Positions 24,101 through 37,586 of a stretch of 58,689 nucleotides of DNA are shown here, piece after piece. Below the pieces are notes generated by a model that searched no databases, had not been told where the DNA came from, and saw nothing but the letters and a program-made list of their open reading frames with translations. Each line of letters begins with the position of its first letter. The stretch's first letter is position 1. The DNA is from Rodentolepis nana (lineage: Eukaryota > Platyhelminthes > Cestoda > Cyclophyllidea > Hymenolepididae), in the NCBI GenBank assembly GCA_900617975.1, contig UZAE01012045.1, positions 1 through 58,689 of the forward strand. Reading direction: 5' to 3'. The position numbers and the translations under genes are program-made.

Positions 24101-27100
24101 ATTTCCCCAGTTGAAGCGAATGCCAGTACGAAAGATGCGGGCTCTTAGTTGCAAGCGAAGGCACGTGACTACAGGATTAAAGCAAGGATTATGTTTCTCG
24201 TTCAAAAGAGAAGCACTGGCAGAGATTGACAACATTGAAAGGATAAAAAATAGAATATGGCAAAAGCTGAGTTTGAATAGTGAATAGCACTAGAGAACAA
24301 ATCAAACTGAAACGATGACACATTCGGAGATTTTGCGATTTACAACTAAGAACAGATCCATCTCAAAATTCAACTGGACGTATCCCAAAAAAACGAGGAC
24401 AGCAGAGGTACCTTATTCTTATAACTGGACAATAATTGTTACTGCTACACCAAAAAACTAAACATCGACGACTGATAAATTGTGATAACGCTGCATTTGA
24501 AGTCATAACAAAATCATTATAGACAAAAAAAAGAAAGTTGATAATTTTAGCTAGATTAAAATTAAATGTAATTACACTCAGTAAGTGTGAAATGCAAAAG
24601 TGTGATTAATCACAATATATACATTCTCAGGCAAAGTCCTGCCTCTGAAACAAAGTGAACGAAGATAGAATTCTCACGAATTTTCATTGCCAAAATTGAG
24701 AAACAAGGATATATATGGGAGGAAGCGAGGAAAATTAAGCGTTCACCGAGAGGAAGGACAAACGTTTTAAACACGTGTTAAAAAGGACCCACGCATTTAG
24801 AGATAAAGCTACTCAAGCGCTTTCAAGATCAAAACAAGATGCTAATTGGGTTGCATCCTTCCTGGAATAGAATCTAAGCAAGTGCTTGAACTTTATACAG
24901 TGATTAGGATTACTTACTTTTGACTTTCTGCACGAAGTTCCAGTAGGGCTCCCAAGTTTTCATTCTTATTTTGCAACTCCTTAATCTCTTTGGTTAAGTC
25001 TTTGGCACTCATTAGCTACAAACAACAAAATTGTGTCATATGAAATTTTTTTATTCCACATAAAGGTGCATATCGAAGACTTTAATTAGGCTATTAGATT
25101 CTTAAATCTGAACGCACCTTAAAAAACGCTACCCCCCCCCCTCCCCTCCCCTCCAATCCCACCCATATGTGGCATTGGGGAAATATCAGACAATTACGAC
25201 TAAAGTGTGAAGAATTCAGTCTAAATAACAACACTTAATTCCCTAATTCAAATCCATTCCTATTAAGGCATTATTCATTCGTTTGAGTTAACATTGATCA
25301 GCTGTTAATTCTACTTTAAATAGTCCTTTTCAGACATCTGCAGTGAACAAACTTAATATTAACATTATCATTGCGTCATAAACTTGGAATAAAAATACTT
25401 GGTGACAACATTGCATACCTAACATTATCAACTCACTGATTTTGTCTGACTCGATAGTGCAGATGGTGGAGCTGCTCTTACTCAATCACACTCATCTATT
25501 TAAGTGCCTTGAGTTCTTTCAAAGCCATGCCACTTCATTAACTTAGTGATTGCAAATCTCTGCCTCCTCGCCCCCCCCCCCACCCCAACCACTATCCGAC
25601 AATGCAAAATTTATTCCAATTCCGACTTATTTTCCTCCGGGATCTAGTAGGCCACAATACTGGCGATCCTTTAGTCTTCAATACAAGAAGACGCGAATAG
25701 ATTACTCACTTGTTCCTCCAGCCTCATGACCTTCTGCCGAAGGTCAGCATTTTCTGAAGATTTGAGTTCAAGAACAGTTTTAAGACTTTCAATTTCCTCC
25801 GGCAGAGTGGAATCGTCCGTGCACTAAAATAAGAGGTAAGCTGAGTCATGTTACTTAAAGGTTTGCGAACAGTATCTAGCATACTTGATCAAATTATTAG
25901 CATTTGCGAAACCGCAAAGCGGAATGATCATCGTAGCTACTTAGTAGCAGTAGTTGGAGTTACGGGATAGTTTCCTAAATCAAGAGTCATGTGTATGTCT
26001 TAGGGGACGGTAAACGTGCCTGTTAACCGATACACCATAGGGGTAAACTAATCGTTGTCAAGGGACTTTAAGTTAGCTTAATTAACATTGATAAAGATGC
26101 ATCCACTAAGATTGCATTTCGATCAATTTTATGAGATGCTGATTTAAATCCACTTCCTACAAGGATCGAAAAATAAGAACTTCTTATTGCATCAGATGAA
26201 AGATGCTCTATGCGAACTTATTAAAGGACAGGAAAAGGCATTCCATTCATAAGCAAAACAGAATCTGACGTGAAATAAAGATCAAACGTGAAAAAAATTT
26301 ATTTAAGCAAAAAAAATTTGCCTTGTTCCGAACCAAAGTTGGCAGGAAACACCTGACCCTCCCAAGACATTCATTAGCATTGTTTTTTTCAAATAGAAGA
26401 CTAGTGAGGGAGAATCTCCGAAATTAAGATGGGCGTTTCCTTATTAGACGTAAACGCAATGTTTATCGAAATCAATGGTAAGCAACAGAAGTTGTAACGA
26501 AATTTCTCTGAGCAGAAGAGCAATAAATATGAAATTTATCGAGAAAATATAGAGCATAATACCAAATGCAAAAAAAACACGTAAACGGAAAAGGAGGGCG
26601 TGGGGGGGGGGGTAAGGGAACTTACAGGCATAGTTGCATTTAAAGGAGACTGTTTATTGAGTCGAGTTGGTCCCGGAGAATAGAACGACGCTCGAACCTG
26701 CGGTTTCGTCTGTGGCATATAGCAAGAGCGTGTCATTGAAATGGGGATATCATCGAAGTTGAAAGCCGAGGAGGGCTGCTTAGGCAACCCTCCGTTTTCT
26801 CGATTTTGTGCCTGGAGAGCCAGAAGAAATTCCTCATCTTCCTCTGCCGAGGCGGGCATCTGCACCTGTCAAGCAAGATACACTTTCTGCATACAGTCAT
26901 AAAAAGCTGCAAAATATTTAAAATTTATTAAGAAGAAAAGGTTAAGGGGGAACTATTGGCAAGATAAACTTGTCAAATACCTGATGGCAAGGGGGGGGGC
27001 GCGTAATATAACATCGAAAATATTTACTTATAGCGTCCGAAGAAGGAAGTTGTTTAGTAATAATTAACTAAGAGAGACCTTAAGTCGGAAGACGTGTACT

Positions 27101-30100
27101 AATCAAAAGAATCCATCATTCCCAAACTGTACAATTTTAGAATTTGGAGTACAGGTCACACAGAAGGGAAAAATGAAGGAATTCTCAGTTACCACCTAAA
27201 CACAATATTAAGAACGATCAGGACAGAAAGATCGCAGTAGGGTAATAATCGGTATCAAATCAAAAGCAGAGAAAAAACACGGATTTTGGAAATGAACAGT
27301 AAAGTGCAACCACTTGATGTAAGAAAAAAGTTAATATTATGCGCATAGAGGAAGAGAAGTGGGAATGCCAAACTGACAGCGCAAAAGAAACAGAAATTAC
27401 ACCAAATAGGGGCACGTTTTAATAGAGACGCTATAAATGTAAATAAGATCGTGAAGAGATATCAAGTAACATTAATACACGTGGCAAGAAAATAGGGTGG
27501 TGGGGATGGCATTAGATCAGCAAGAAATCCAAAGTAATACAATAGTTGCCCGTTTCGGCGGGCTTTACATTTAGAATAAACACGCAAACAAGTTAAATGG
27601 TATAGAGCGATTATCCCATCTGTGCATTAATGTGGAACGCGACATCAGTAGATTTGCTAGAGTTATCGAAAGAGAAATCACTTCCGCAATGGCAAATGTA
27701 TATATGGTATAGCCGAGGGATGCATTTTGTAGTGATATAGTGGTGAAGAGAATTTTGATCGAAAAGATAAGTTAATACAATAGTGAATTTTTGTGTGTTA
27801 TCATTCACTGAGTGTTGCTCTTCAGATCGAATAAATTGCACCAAAATATAAAAAAATGAGTCAATAAGTGCATAATTTCTTCAAATAAGTTCCTATCAGA
27901 TGCCTTCAATTCTCCATTACTTTAAGAGTCTATGTTAACCCAGCCATCAACAATTGCTGAAACTCAAATCTAATTTTGAAATATGAGTGCATGTTATAAC
28001 AGTAAGCATATAATCATTAATATCTCCAAAAATCAATAACCAACTCTATTGTGTAGCTTGCACTCAATGAGTACCCACCACCACTACAAGCTAACACAAT
28101 TGTCGCAGAGGTCAACTACACACACAAAACAAACACGAAAATAGCTTAAGAAAGATGAGTAGACTTTTGAGCAAAGTGAAACACCCTACTCAAGCATGGA
28201 AACAAACTGGACCTTTTCAAATGAAAAAAAAGCTCTGCCAAGATCGAAAGCATAGCAGATGAAATAGTAAATGATATACATTGCAAAGGACACTCCTTGA
28301 GTCAGAGAGATTAAATTTTTCAAAACCGTGAAGGCTATTAAATATGAAGCAATGTTCCCCTTCGTATTTTCTAAAGTTGGAATCAGGTTGAATTTGGATG
28401 AACAAGTGGAATTGCTGATCACCGTAGCCAGGACTTAACTAAGTCTGACAGTAGGATTTTGCCCGCGCAGGAAATGGACTACTGCTATGCACAACTGGGT
28501 AAAATAAAAATTTAAACCAAGAAGGAAACAAAGCTTAAAGAGGAAGAACTAATGTTATATTAGAATTTGAACCGACGATTAAACCACCGATTAAAGCCAA
28601 AAAACGAATACATGGTCATAATAATACCAGTATACTCAGTAATCTGATTACATGAATCATCTTTGGATGTTCCTCTTTGAGAAACTCACATTGTATTAAT
28701 TTGAGTAGTCCACATTACCGGGTCCGAGACGATGGGCATTAACCTCGTGACTTCCGAGATGAACGTTGATAGCTGTGTTACTGATCTAGAATACCCCGTA
28801 CCTAATCTTTATTCCCAATTTGCCAGTAGCCAACACAACGTACATGCTTTGCAACAATATAAATACCGTCGGCAGTTTTCAAAAGCTTGCATTGAAATGA
28901 GTTTCACGCAAGCGCTCTATGCACAGATGTCCGAAAAGAATTTGAGTCAAGGAAGGCATTCTGCAGCAAGCAACACTACTAGAGCTGAAACGGCTTCAAA
29001 TGTAAAATATATGAGTCGAGGCTTTATGTAGCAAGAAATTATGTATTGTAGAGAGAGGGGACTGAGAGGACTGGTTCTAATGGCCAAACATCGAAAAGTT
29101 ACTTGGAAAAGGGGGTGTAATATTTATGCACAGTTGTGCATAATCGACTTGAAAGTAGGAAATCATATAAAACATCTTCAGAGAAAACGTTATTTAAAAT
29201 TATTTAGGTACTGAACCATTATGGTGCGTCGAATCACAAATTCGAATATAAAGAAAAAAGGAATATAATGACAATTTTATGATGACGAAATTTTCGCAAC
29301 AGTTTCGAAATCTTAGCAATACTTGTCTTTAAGTAAGGTAAGCGTAGATCTAAATTTTAGCAAATGGATACATTAATGTCATTACCACAAGCCACTTTCC
29401 CCCTTCGTAGTTTCGACATTTAAAATTGTTCCAGGTCACGGTTATGGCAAAGAAAGAAAACCATTCTGGTGGTTCCACAAATGACGTCATTAGTGTTGGT
29501 ATTCGGTTATGAGGAGTCAATTCATTAATCATACATTTTTATTAATTTTGGCCAAGACAACTGCATATGAATGCATCATGTAATAATCGGCCAGTATATT
29601 TAACGTTGAAACCTACTGAAGCAAATACCAGGCACCATTGAAAGGTTCTGACTGAAGAGGAGTGAGGAACTTCTGTGTCATGGAATCTTTGTAAAAGGGC
29701 TTGAAAAGAGTAGACAATTGGAAAAATTGATTCCACAAACCCACGAATGACCCATAGCTGAACAATTAAAACGGGGTTTTATTCACCAACTTCCATGCCC
29801 TCTACCCGAGCTCCTTTGCCATTGCTTCCAACTATTTTGAGTTTCATTACAAAGAGGTATAAAATCGCTCTCAAGGCCGTAAATAATAATAGTCGATTCA
29901 TATTCATGGTAAGTACCTATGGCCCACTTCAGAGCTAGCTGAGGCTCTATAATTGAGATTTAATTATCCCATTTTACATCATTTAAGAGAAAGAAATGCG
30001 CAGTTTAGAAAAAAGAAAATACCAGCAATAAAAAGAAAAACAGATAGACAAGGAGCTGCAAAGGACCGATTTAGCAACCAACCGGATAAGGCTGAAAGAT

Positions 30101-33100
30101 TTAGTGCGCAAAATCGAACGTAAAATGACGCGAACAGAATGTGGAAAGCCAATGTTAACACATAGCATGAATTTAACTAAGCAATTGGTAGCAAAGTTGG
30201 AAATACTAGCAGGCAGAAAAACGGTGTCCACACTTAAAATGTCGGCGTAAATGGTTAACGTGCACTGAATGCGAAGGAAAATATCTGCATAAGATCATGG
30301 TGAATCAGATTCGGAGCAAAGTGCATGAAACGGTTTTAAGTGTAAATCAATTTTGTGCCCCGGTACCGCAGCGATCAACTTGCACGCCTATCAGGTCAGC
30401 GGTCACGAGATTAATGTTCAATGGTAAATGTCCAATTACTTAGATGGTCGACTGCGTCGGTAATTTCAAATAAACAAGAGGGATGGTGAAATGGAAATTT
30501 CTCATAAGAATAGGTGCAGACACCTTCCCTACTTAAAGCGGGTGGTGTTACAACTGTACAGGGTGGATTTTCGCTTGTGCCACGACTGAAAATGACTTAC
30601 AGAGAAGTCGCACATGGCGGGTTGGGTAGAGGAAGGAAATTGTACAGTTTGAAATTCTGGAGAGATTCTCTCGCGAGCTTCTGCTGCGGCTTTTCGAAGT
30701 TCATTGCACTCGGTGGTTAAACGTTCAAGATTGCCCTTAAAGGAAAATTAAGACATTAAATTAAATTTTTTGATTATTGAAATATAAAATAGAAGGTAAT
30801 GAACAGTGGAATCAAACAAACTGGAAGAAAAAATGTAGCGAGATCGAAACTGCCATCCCGAAACAAGCAAAGGAATATTTACTAAATTTTGTCACTTTTA
30901 AAACATCTTAAACAAAGTGTCTTGTTTCTTCATCATTACGCATTCCATAAATGAGTTGTCAGGCTTTCAGGAGAGTAATGGTACAAACCTAGTTTAAGCA
31001 TCTCTTCTATTAGAAGTATCACTGCAAATAACAAAATCATTCCTTAACTAAAGCCGTTAAGAAGAAGTAAAATAACTATCATCCAAAAGTAAAAATAGCG
31101 AGTATAACTTTGGAATATCAAGTTCACGACGATTATATTTATTAGGATTAAGAATGGGAATATAATAAAAACGCTTAAAAATGAAACTGTAAAACCCTGA
31201 GCGATGTACGAAGGCAACGTAAGAATCAGTGAACACTTCCGTCAAATTAGAAGCCAGTGTACGTTCAGTAAATAGTATAACAAAAATCGATTAATATTTG
31301 ATTGAGAGAAGGATGATAGGAAAAAATTAACATTTTGCCAATAGACTTGTGTTTGATATGGCAGCTAAAGTCAATTTTATACTTCAATCTGACTAATCGT
31401 TTAGTTACTATGAGCGATAAGTTATGTAATGTATAAAGGCATACAATCGAGCTCTAGAGTTCATTAAATATAATTCTAAATTATTGTGTCACAATTAAGA
31501 AATGTTACTTTTCAATAAACGAGATAATATCTGCGTAGTTGTAAAGGAGGATAGAGTGTAGGCTGATAAATTTAACGACTTTGGATGGTCCAGCCAAATT
31601 TCGTAAGGCAAAATTTATTTACTCTTCGAGGATATTCCTAGCTAGTAGCAGCATTCGCCTTTACCATTCACTACAAGGTGAGCTCAAGCTAAAAACGAAG
31701 GCAAATGATAATCTTCTTCAAAGCACGCGGGTGACTGAGCAAATTCACGGCGAGAATGAGGCCATAACAATCTAATTCGCTGTAATTGACAAATGATGAA
31801 AATGTAATTAGAGAGAGAGAGACAGAGAGAATTAACAACAAATTGTGCTTAAAGGAGGCATTTTGAAATTTAAGCAGAGTGTGAAACCTGTACATTCTAA
31901 AGAGGAAATAGAGTTTTGTGCAACAGTGTAAACAAAAAAAAACACTTTCGCCACTGTCACAAGAGTTTTGTCTACGGAATATTGCAACACGAAGGGACCA
32001 CTACCCCCCCCCCCCAGGCAATCAAATCAATAGTCTTAACAACAACCCTCTTCCTTCTGCTAAAGAGGGAAATACAAGCCACAGAATAAACCTTTTGAAC
32101 AAAGGTATTTAGTAAGCAGATGAGAAGGAAATGTGAACAACCTCAAATTTATGCTCCCAATAAGATCAGTTCTAAAGCCTGTTGAAGTCTGCGCAGATGA
32201 AAACTTGGAACCAAATATTTTTCGACAAAAAAAAAGAAAAATGTGGTAGAAGGGAACCCAGGACCAAAAGCAAAGGCAACAGGGAAATATTTTTTACAAA
32301 GCAATAATAAATTCATGCAATGTAAATATCGTTTACGCTATTCTTAAAGGAAGACAAATTAAGACTTAATAAAATTAGAAATTCTCATAACCCAAAAAAA
32401 TCAGACGCAACAAGCAATCGCTTCCGGTGCGTTTGGAAGACAATAGAAGTGGATCACCGTTAAGGATGCAATAGGGATTCCTCGACTATCTTAATCTATA
32501 TTACCAAACGAACAGCAAAATGTCCGAGATTTACAACTTGATAGAGCCTTGAACACCACGTTAATAAATAATATTCAACTTAACCCTCATAATTAAAAAA
32601 ACCGGTAACTTACTAGGAGTTCTGATTCAGTTGATTTCAGACGACTTTCCAGTTCATTAACACGAACTGCGTTTTGACGCTTGAGGTCTGAAACCGGAAG
32701 ACATAAAAATATACCAAGTCAGTAAGGAAGCATGCAAGTGTACATACAATGAAAAATTAATAAGGTATAAAATAAAGTTAAGATAAAAATTTGGCAGCCA
32801 AACAAAACACTCAATGTGCGATTACTTTACATTAAAGCGAATTTTCATGGTCAACATTCCAAAAATACCATTGAAAATGTTAATTTAAGCGAAGTAGAAT
32901 TGGTGATAGTGCCAATAAGTTCACAAGAAGGGAAGTAAATACTTTTGCCTTACTATTAAATAGGTAGTCATGAGAGCGCTAATCATTTGGTAGTGAGGAC
33001 TTAGAAGTGGATAAGCTGTTAAATTATTTTCACACCGAAATTTTATTCCCTTCAACTGTCTATATACTAACTTGCGTATTATTCGGCTGATGTAAGTCTT

Positions 33101-36100
33101 TAATTTCTCACTCAAAGAGACTGGATTCAAGGCGAAGTGTAAAACAATAGAGTTTTGCACCCATTAAGGCTCTAAGCTTCTATAGTCAGTGTGCTAGACA
33201 CTAATTTCTCCAAATTTCTACGGTTGTCCTTTTCACTGACAAATATGTCCTAAGGTGCTGCCAATAATTAATGTCATCATTCTTATCATACAGCCGCAGC
33301 CGCCAACATTTCGCCACCACAACCACATATCATTCCATCCCCCATCGTCTATCGCTAAAGGTTACGCAAACCATTTTCTGTTCTAATTCTAGTGTTGTAG
33401 TGAGAAATAAAAGCAATATAATTTTTAGAATACTTGGAGACCTAAATCATATAACTAAACGGATGCCCCTTTTCAAGCTTCGTCTCAAGAAATCAGGGAA
33501 AAAAACCCAAGGTGGGTCTAGATTTTGATACCCTCCTAAGCTTCATACATTTCATAGAATTATTTTGAGTATAGTCAAGAGCAAATAGATGACCTTGTTT
33601 TCATATACAAAAGTTCTATGTTCCATGAGTCTTTTTTCAGCTACTCAATTTAAAATAAGGTAAAAATTGAAATACACACCTGCCATTTGAGTTTCATGAT
33701 CAATTTGCTGCTGATCTAGCTGCGCTGAAATCTTGTTATGAGATTCAGCAACCCTTGTTGCCCAGATTTTTCGTTCTTCAGCAAGCTGAAAAATGGGGCA
33801 AGAGTATTCAATCATTACTGAAGTATAGCATGAGATGTAATTAGCAAAAGGGGTCGATGAAGGTCACTTTCCACCAAACGATGTTTATATTTAAAATGAA
33901 CTTTAAACCAACCTATGCTTGAAGTGCCCAAGATAAGGTTGGCGCATCCAAAAACATAAAGTGAAAGCTTAAGTCCCCTTAATGACCGCCGAGATATTGC
34001 GACATCTCTGCTCATTTCCTTTTGCTGTGTATATCACTGACCAAACTGATTTCCGTTAAAGTGAAAATAACTACATCAATTGGCATTCAAATACCCAGAA
34101 AAAAACCACTTCTAAAAGAGAGGATAATTCTGCAATGCTAAGACCATTAAAAACACTAATTCTGAAAAGTTGTGATTCAAATTAATTCAAATAAACTACG
34201 TATGATCGAGTAGGTTCTAGTCCGCATTTAAAATTTACGTAATTCTGAAGAATGATCCGAATCAGGAAACCTTTAAGGAGAATTTAAATTTGTCTCAAGA
34301 CCAGATAAATAAAGTACAACACTGACATTTGGGAGGAGTAATTTGAACCAGATCAAGTAGCTAATAAAACTGAGTCTTGACGCCACCGGATTGGTTGGCG
34401 AGAAGTCGAAATTGATAAATTTGGCTAAGCCAAGCAATCACATGATTGGACCACAACGACTCGTTTGTACACAAATGATGCCATGGCGTATGGGAAGCAA
34501 GGTTGCAGCAATAAAGGCAGCATTTTAGGGCCAAAAGTGAAAAAATGTAGTTGGACGCAACTAACTTGTGCATCGTACGCCTTCTGCAGCTCTGAAATAT
34601 CCGCTTCGCGTTGTGATTGAACTACATAAAAAAAGAAAAAGATGAGATTAAGCCGGAGTGGATTACTACGTCTCTTAAATAATCAGGTTCATAGATTAAA
34701 TAGTACCATAGGAGGATCGGCATAAGCTCTAGATAAACAACTTTAAGTTGGACATTATAATCTACGTAGGTGATTGTCTGATTTTTGGACAAATACAAGC
34801 CCAGGAAAAGCATGAAAAAACCACCCAAGTACAACATTGGTGTGACAATTTAACAAAAATGAAAATACGCACAAGTAAACAGTTAAACAAGGATTAAAAA
34901 TTTTAAAATAAGATTTGGAAAGTTACTAAATGCAATTACAACTTGGTCCGTCGCTACTCCAACGTGATATAAACTCGGGAAAAAACGTGGATGCACTTTG
35001 GCTAAAGTGTTCTGAGATGCAATATATAGAAAATAGTGTGTGTGTGAAACAAGCAGACTGGAAATGATTTCCATTAAATTGTTTCATACCAAAGCGGAAT
35101 AGAGATAGAAGCTTAAGTAAAAGTAGATGAATAGTTTTACATCTTCGTGTTTCTTCAAATTTAGAGGGTTACACTATAATTGAGGATGAGTGAATGAAAT
35201 GTGATTTTGATACGCAAACACAGAGCCTACATTATCACACTTTCTAAGAGGAGAGGAAGACAAAATACGGCTTCATTGAAGTGATGGTCAATACTACCCT
35301 ATTTTGTAGAATTTTGAGAGGGGTAATTGTGGCCAGAAACTAATTTTCTTGGTTACTATGAGCTAATTTTAGTATTTTTTCTTAAATGCAGATTTGAATA
35401 CGCTTATTTCCTAATTCCCACTCTCCCTCTCTCAATTTGCCTTATAATATCCAATAAAATTTTACAACTCAAATTGAATAATCTAAAAGAATAGGCAAAG
35501 TGCCAATAATTTCACTTTCTCCATATTGATAGGACTTTTAGCAAATAGGAGCTCTTCCTGCATTATCCCGATTTATTAGACCAGGTGTAAAAGAAGCAAT
35601 GAGCCAAAAGAACTTAATTCTTAAATGAAGAAAAAAAGAACCCGATAAGAACGAAATTGAGACGTTCCACTTAGAGATGACATTAAAAGAGCAATTAAAG
35701 AGAGATACATGAAGTGAGTCATCGCAATGTGACATAAACAGCAATTTCAAGTGGAGCGCATTCACGAACATCACCGTACGGACTGGAGTAGTAGATCCAA
35801 AAAAACGTTGACCTGAGTGCGTGGAAAAAAACAACGCAAGATACACCTGGGCATCTAAGGCACATGCAAATATAATATAGTGGAGATACCTAACGTACCA
35901 TTAAATGTGGGTGGGTTACGAGGAAGTGTAACTAAGGAAGATGGAAAAATATGACACGCCCATTACTAACTACACTCGGGTAAAATTATGCAATACAAGG
36001 ACTGGGTCCTAAAACCAGTCAAATAAACAAAAATATTAATGAAAGCTTTAAAGTTACTAGAAATTATAATTAAATGCTAGTTCAAGTAGATAAGATCAAG

Positions 36101-37553
36101 TAATTAAAAAGCAGTAAAAGTATTAACTCTAGAGAAGCTATGTACTATTTCATTGTTGGGACATGAAACTTAGCTCACACATGACTATCAATAATTTTGA
36201 CCAGTGTGGCGCAAACATGTTGCCAAAACTTTGAAATTACTTCGCCTCTCATGGATGTAAGTTAACATAATTGAAAATGTGACATAGGAATGACAGCGTG
36301 TCCAATGTTAAATCAATTTATTGCACACTTAGCATAGCCATTTCTCATTAATAGCAAAAGTGAAGTACTAACAGACTGACATAAACATCGAAAAATGGAG
36401 AAATATCTTTCGGGAAAGCAAAGCTGTGCAACACACCAATCCGTGTAAATGAACAGACACAAAAGAAAAGTTGATAAAAAGTTGGAAGTTGGAGGTACTC
36501 TAAGAATAAGCAAAACATTTCGACCATTAAGAGAACGACCAATTTCAACTCACATTGCTTCAAAGTGTAACATGTTGGTGACAAAGGGGCCTTCCTTTTT
36601 ATTCCAGATTTTCTATAATACCAAGCAAGTCAAACAGCTTTGTTGTGTAAATCCGTCACCAATTCTCAGTGACTTTCGAACATTTTAAGGCTTCCTAAAT
36701 GAAGATGGCGGAGCATTCGTCATTCGAGCTGCACTTTAAATTGGAACGTCTTCATATTTCAGCGCCTAATTCCATTCCAGACAACTGTTGAAGCATTAGA
36801 AGTGCTTCGAAGCACAACTACCTACTCAATCCCAATTCCATGCAGCTCGCAGACAGTAAAATTTCAAAATATGTTGGTACATGATAAGTGGTGGTAAAAG
36901 TGAAAAATCACACTCAATAAGACTAGTGATTTATGATCGGCGCATTGTTTAACAAGGAAATTGCATGAGAAAGAAAATAAAGGCGAAATTGGGGAAGTGG
37001 AGACTACTTTACTCAAAAAATCCTTGAATTCGTATTTGTCCTTTTTTAAATAAAAGTTTTAGCATAGTCATTTCGGTATCTTATACTCTTATAAAGACTA
37101 TTTTATTCCCTGTTTAGAAAGAGGTTTATCAACTACATACCCATTAACCTGGCATCAAATTAAGTTAATTCAAAGCACTAGATAATACAATCAAACCTGA
37201 AATGACATGAATAATCCAATGAAAGTTAACTGGAATCTCAAGGACCTTGTTTAAGGAGAATGCTAATGGAATTTTGAATTAGATTTCAGGATTTCTCTAA
37301 ATCTGTTCAGTTTTGTAAATAACAAATTACTTAGTAACTTTCCTGCTCAAAGGCGAAAAAAGCTCATGTTCTTTGAAGGATGACTTTATGCTGTTCTTTC
37401 GCTTATATATGAAGACAAAAGAAACCGTAAACATTATCCCGTGTCCCTATTACGTATGTGCTAGTCTATTTGCATATAGCGATATGGTACATTTAAAGGA
37501 CTTCAAATGAATGAATGAAAGTCGATTCAAGAATACCAGCAAATAAAACTCCC

Positions 37554-37586
<33 letters not shown>

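Noticed and set aside
35538..35846. 102-codon minus-strand frame in an MTUS intron
   Set aside because: It begins with GTG, has phenylalanine-rich composition typical of antisense A-rich DNA, and shows no splice phase fit with neighbouring exons.
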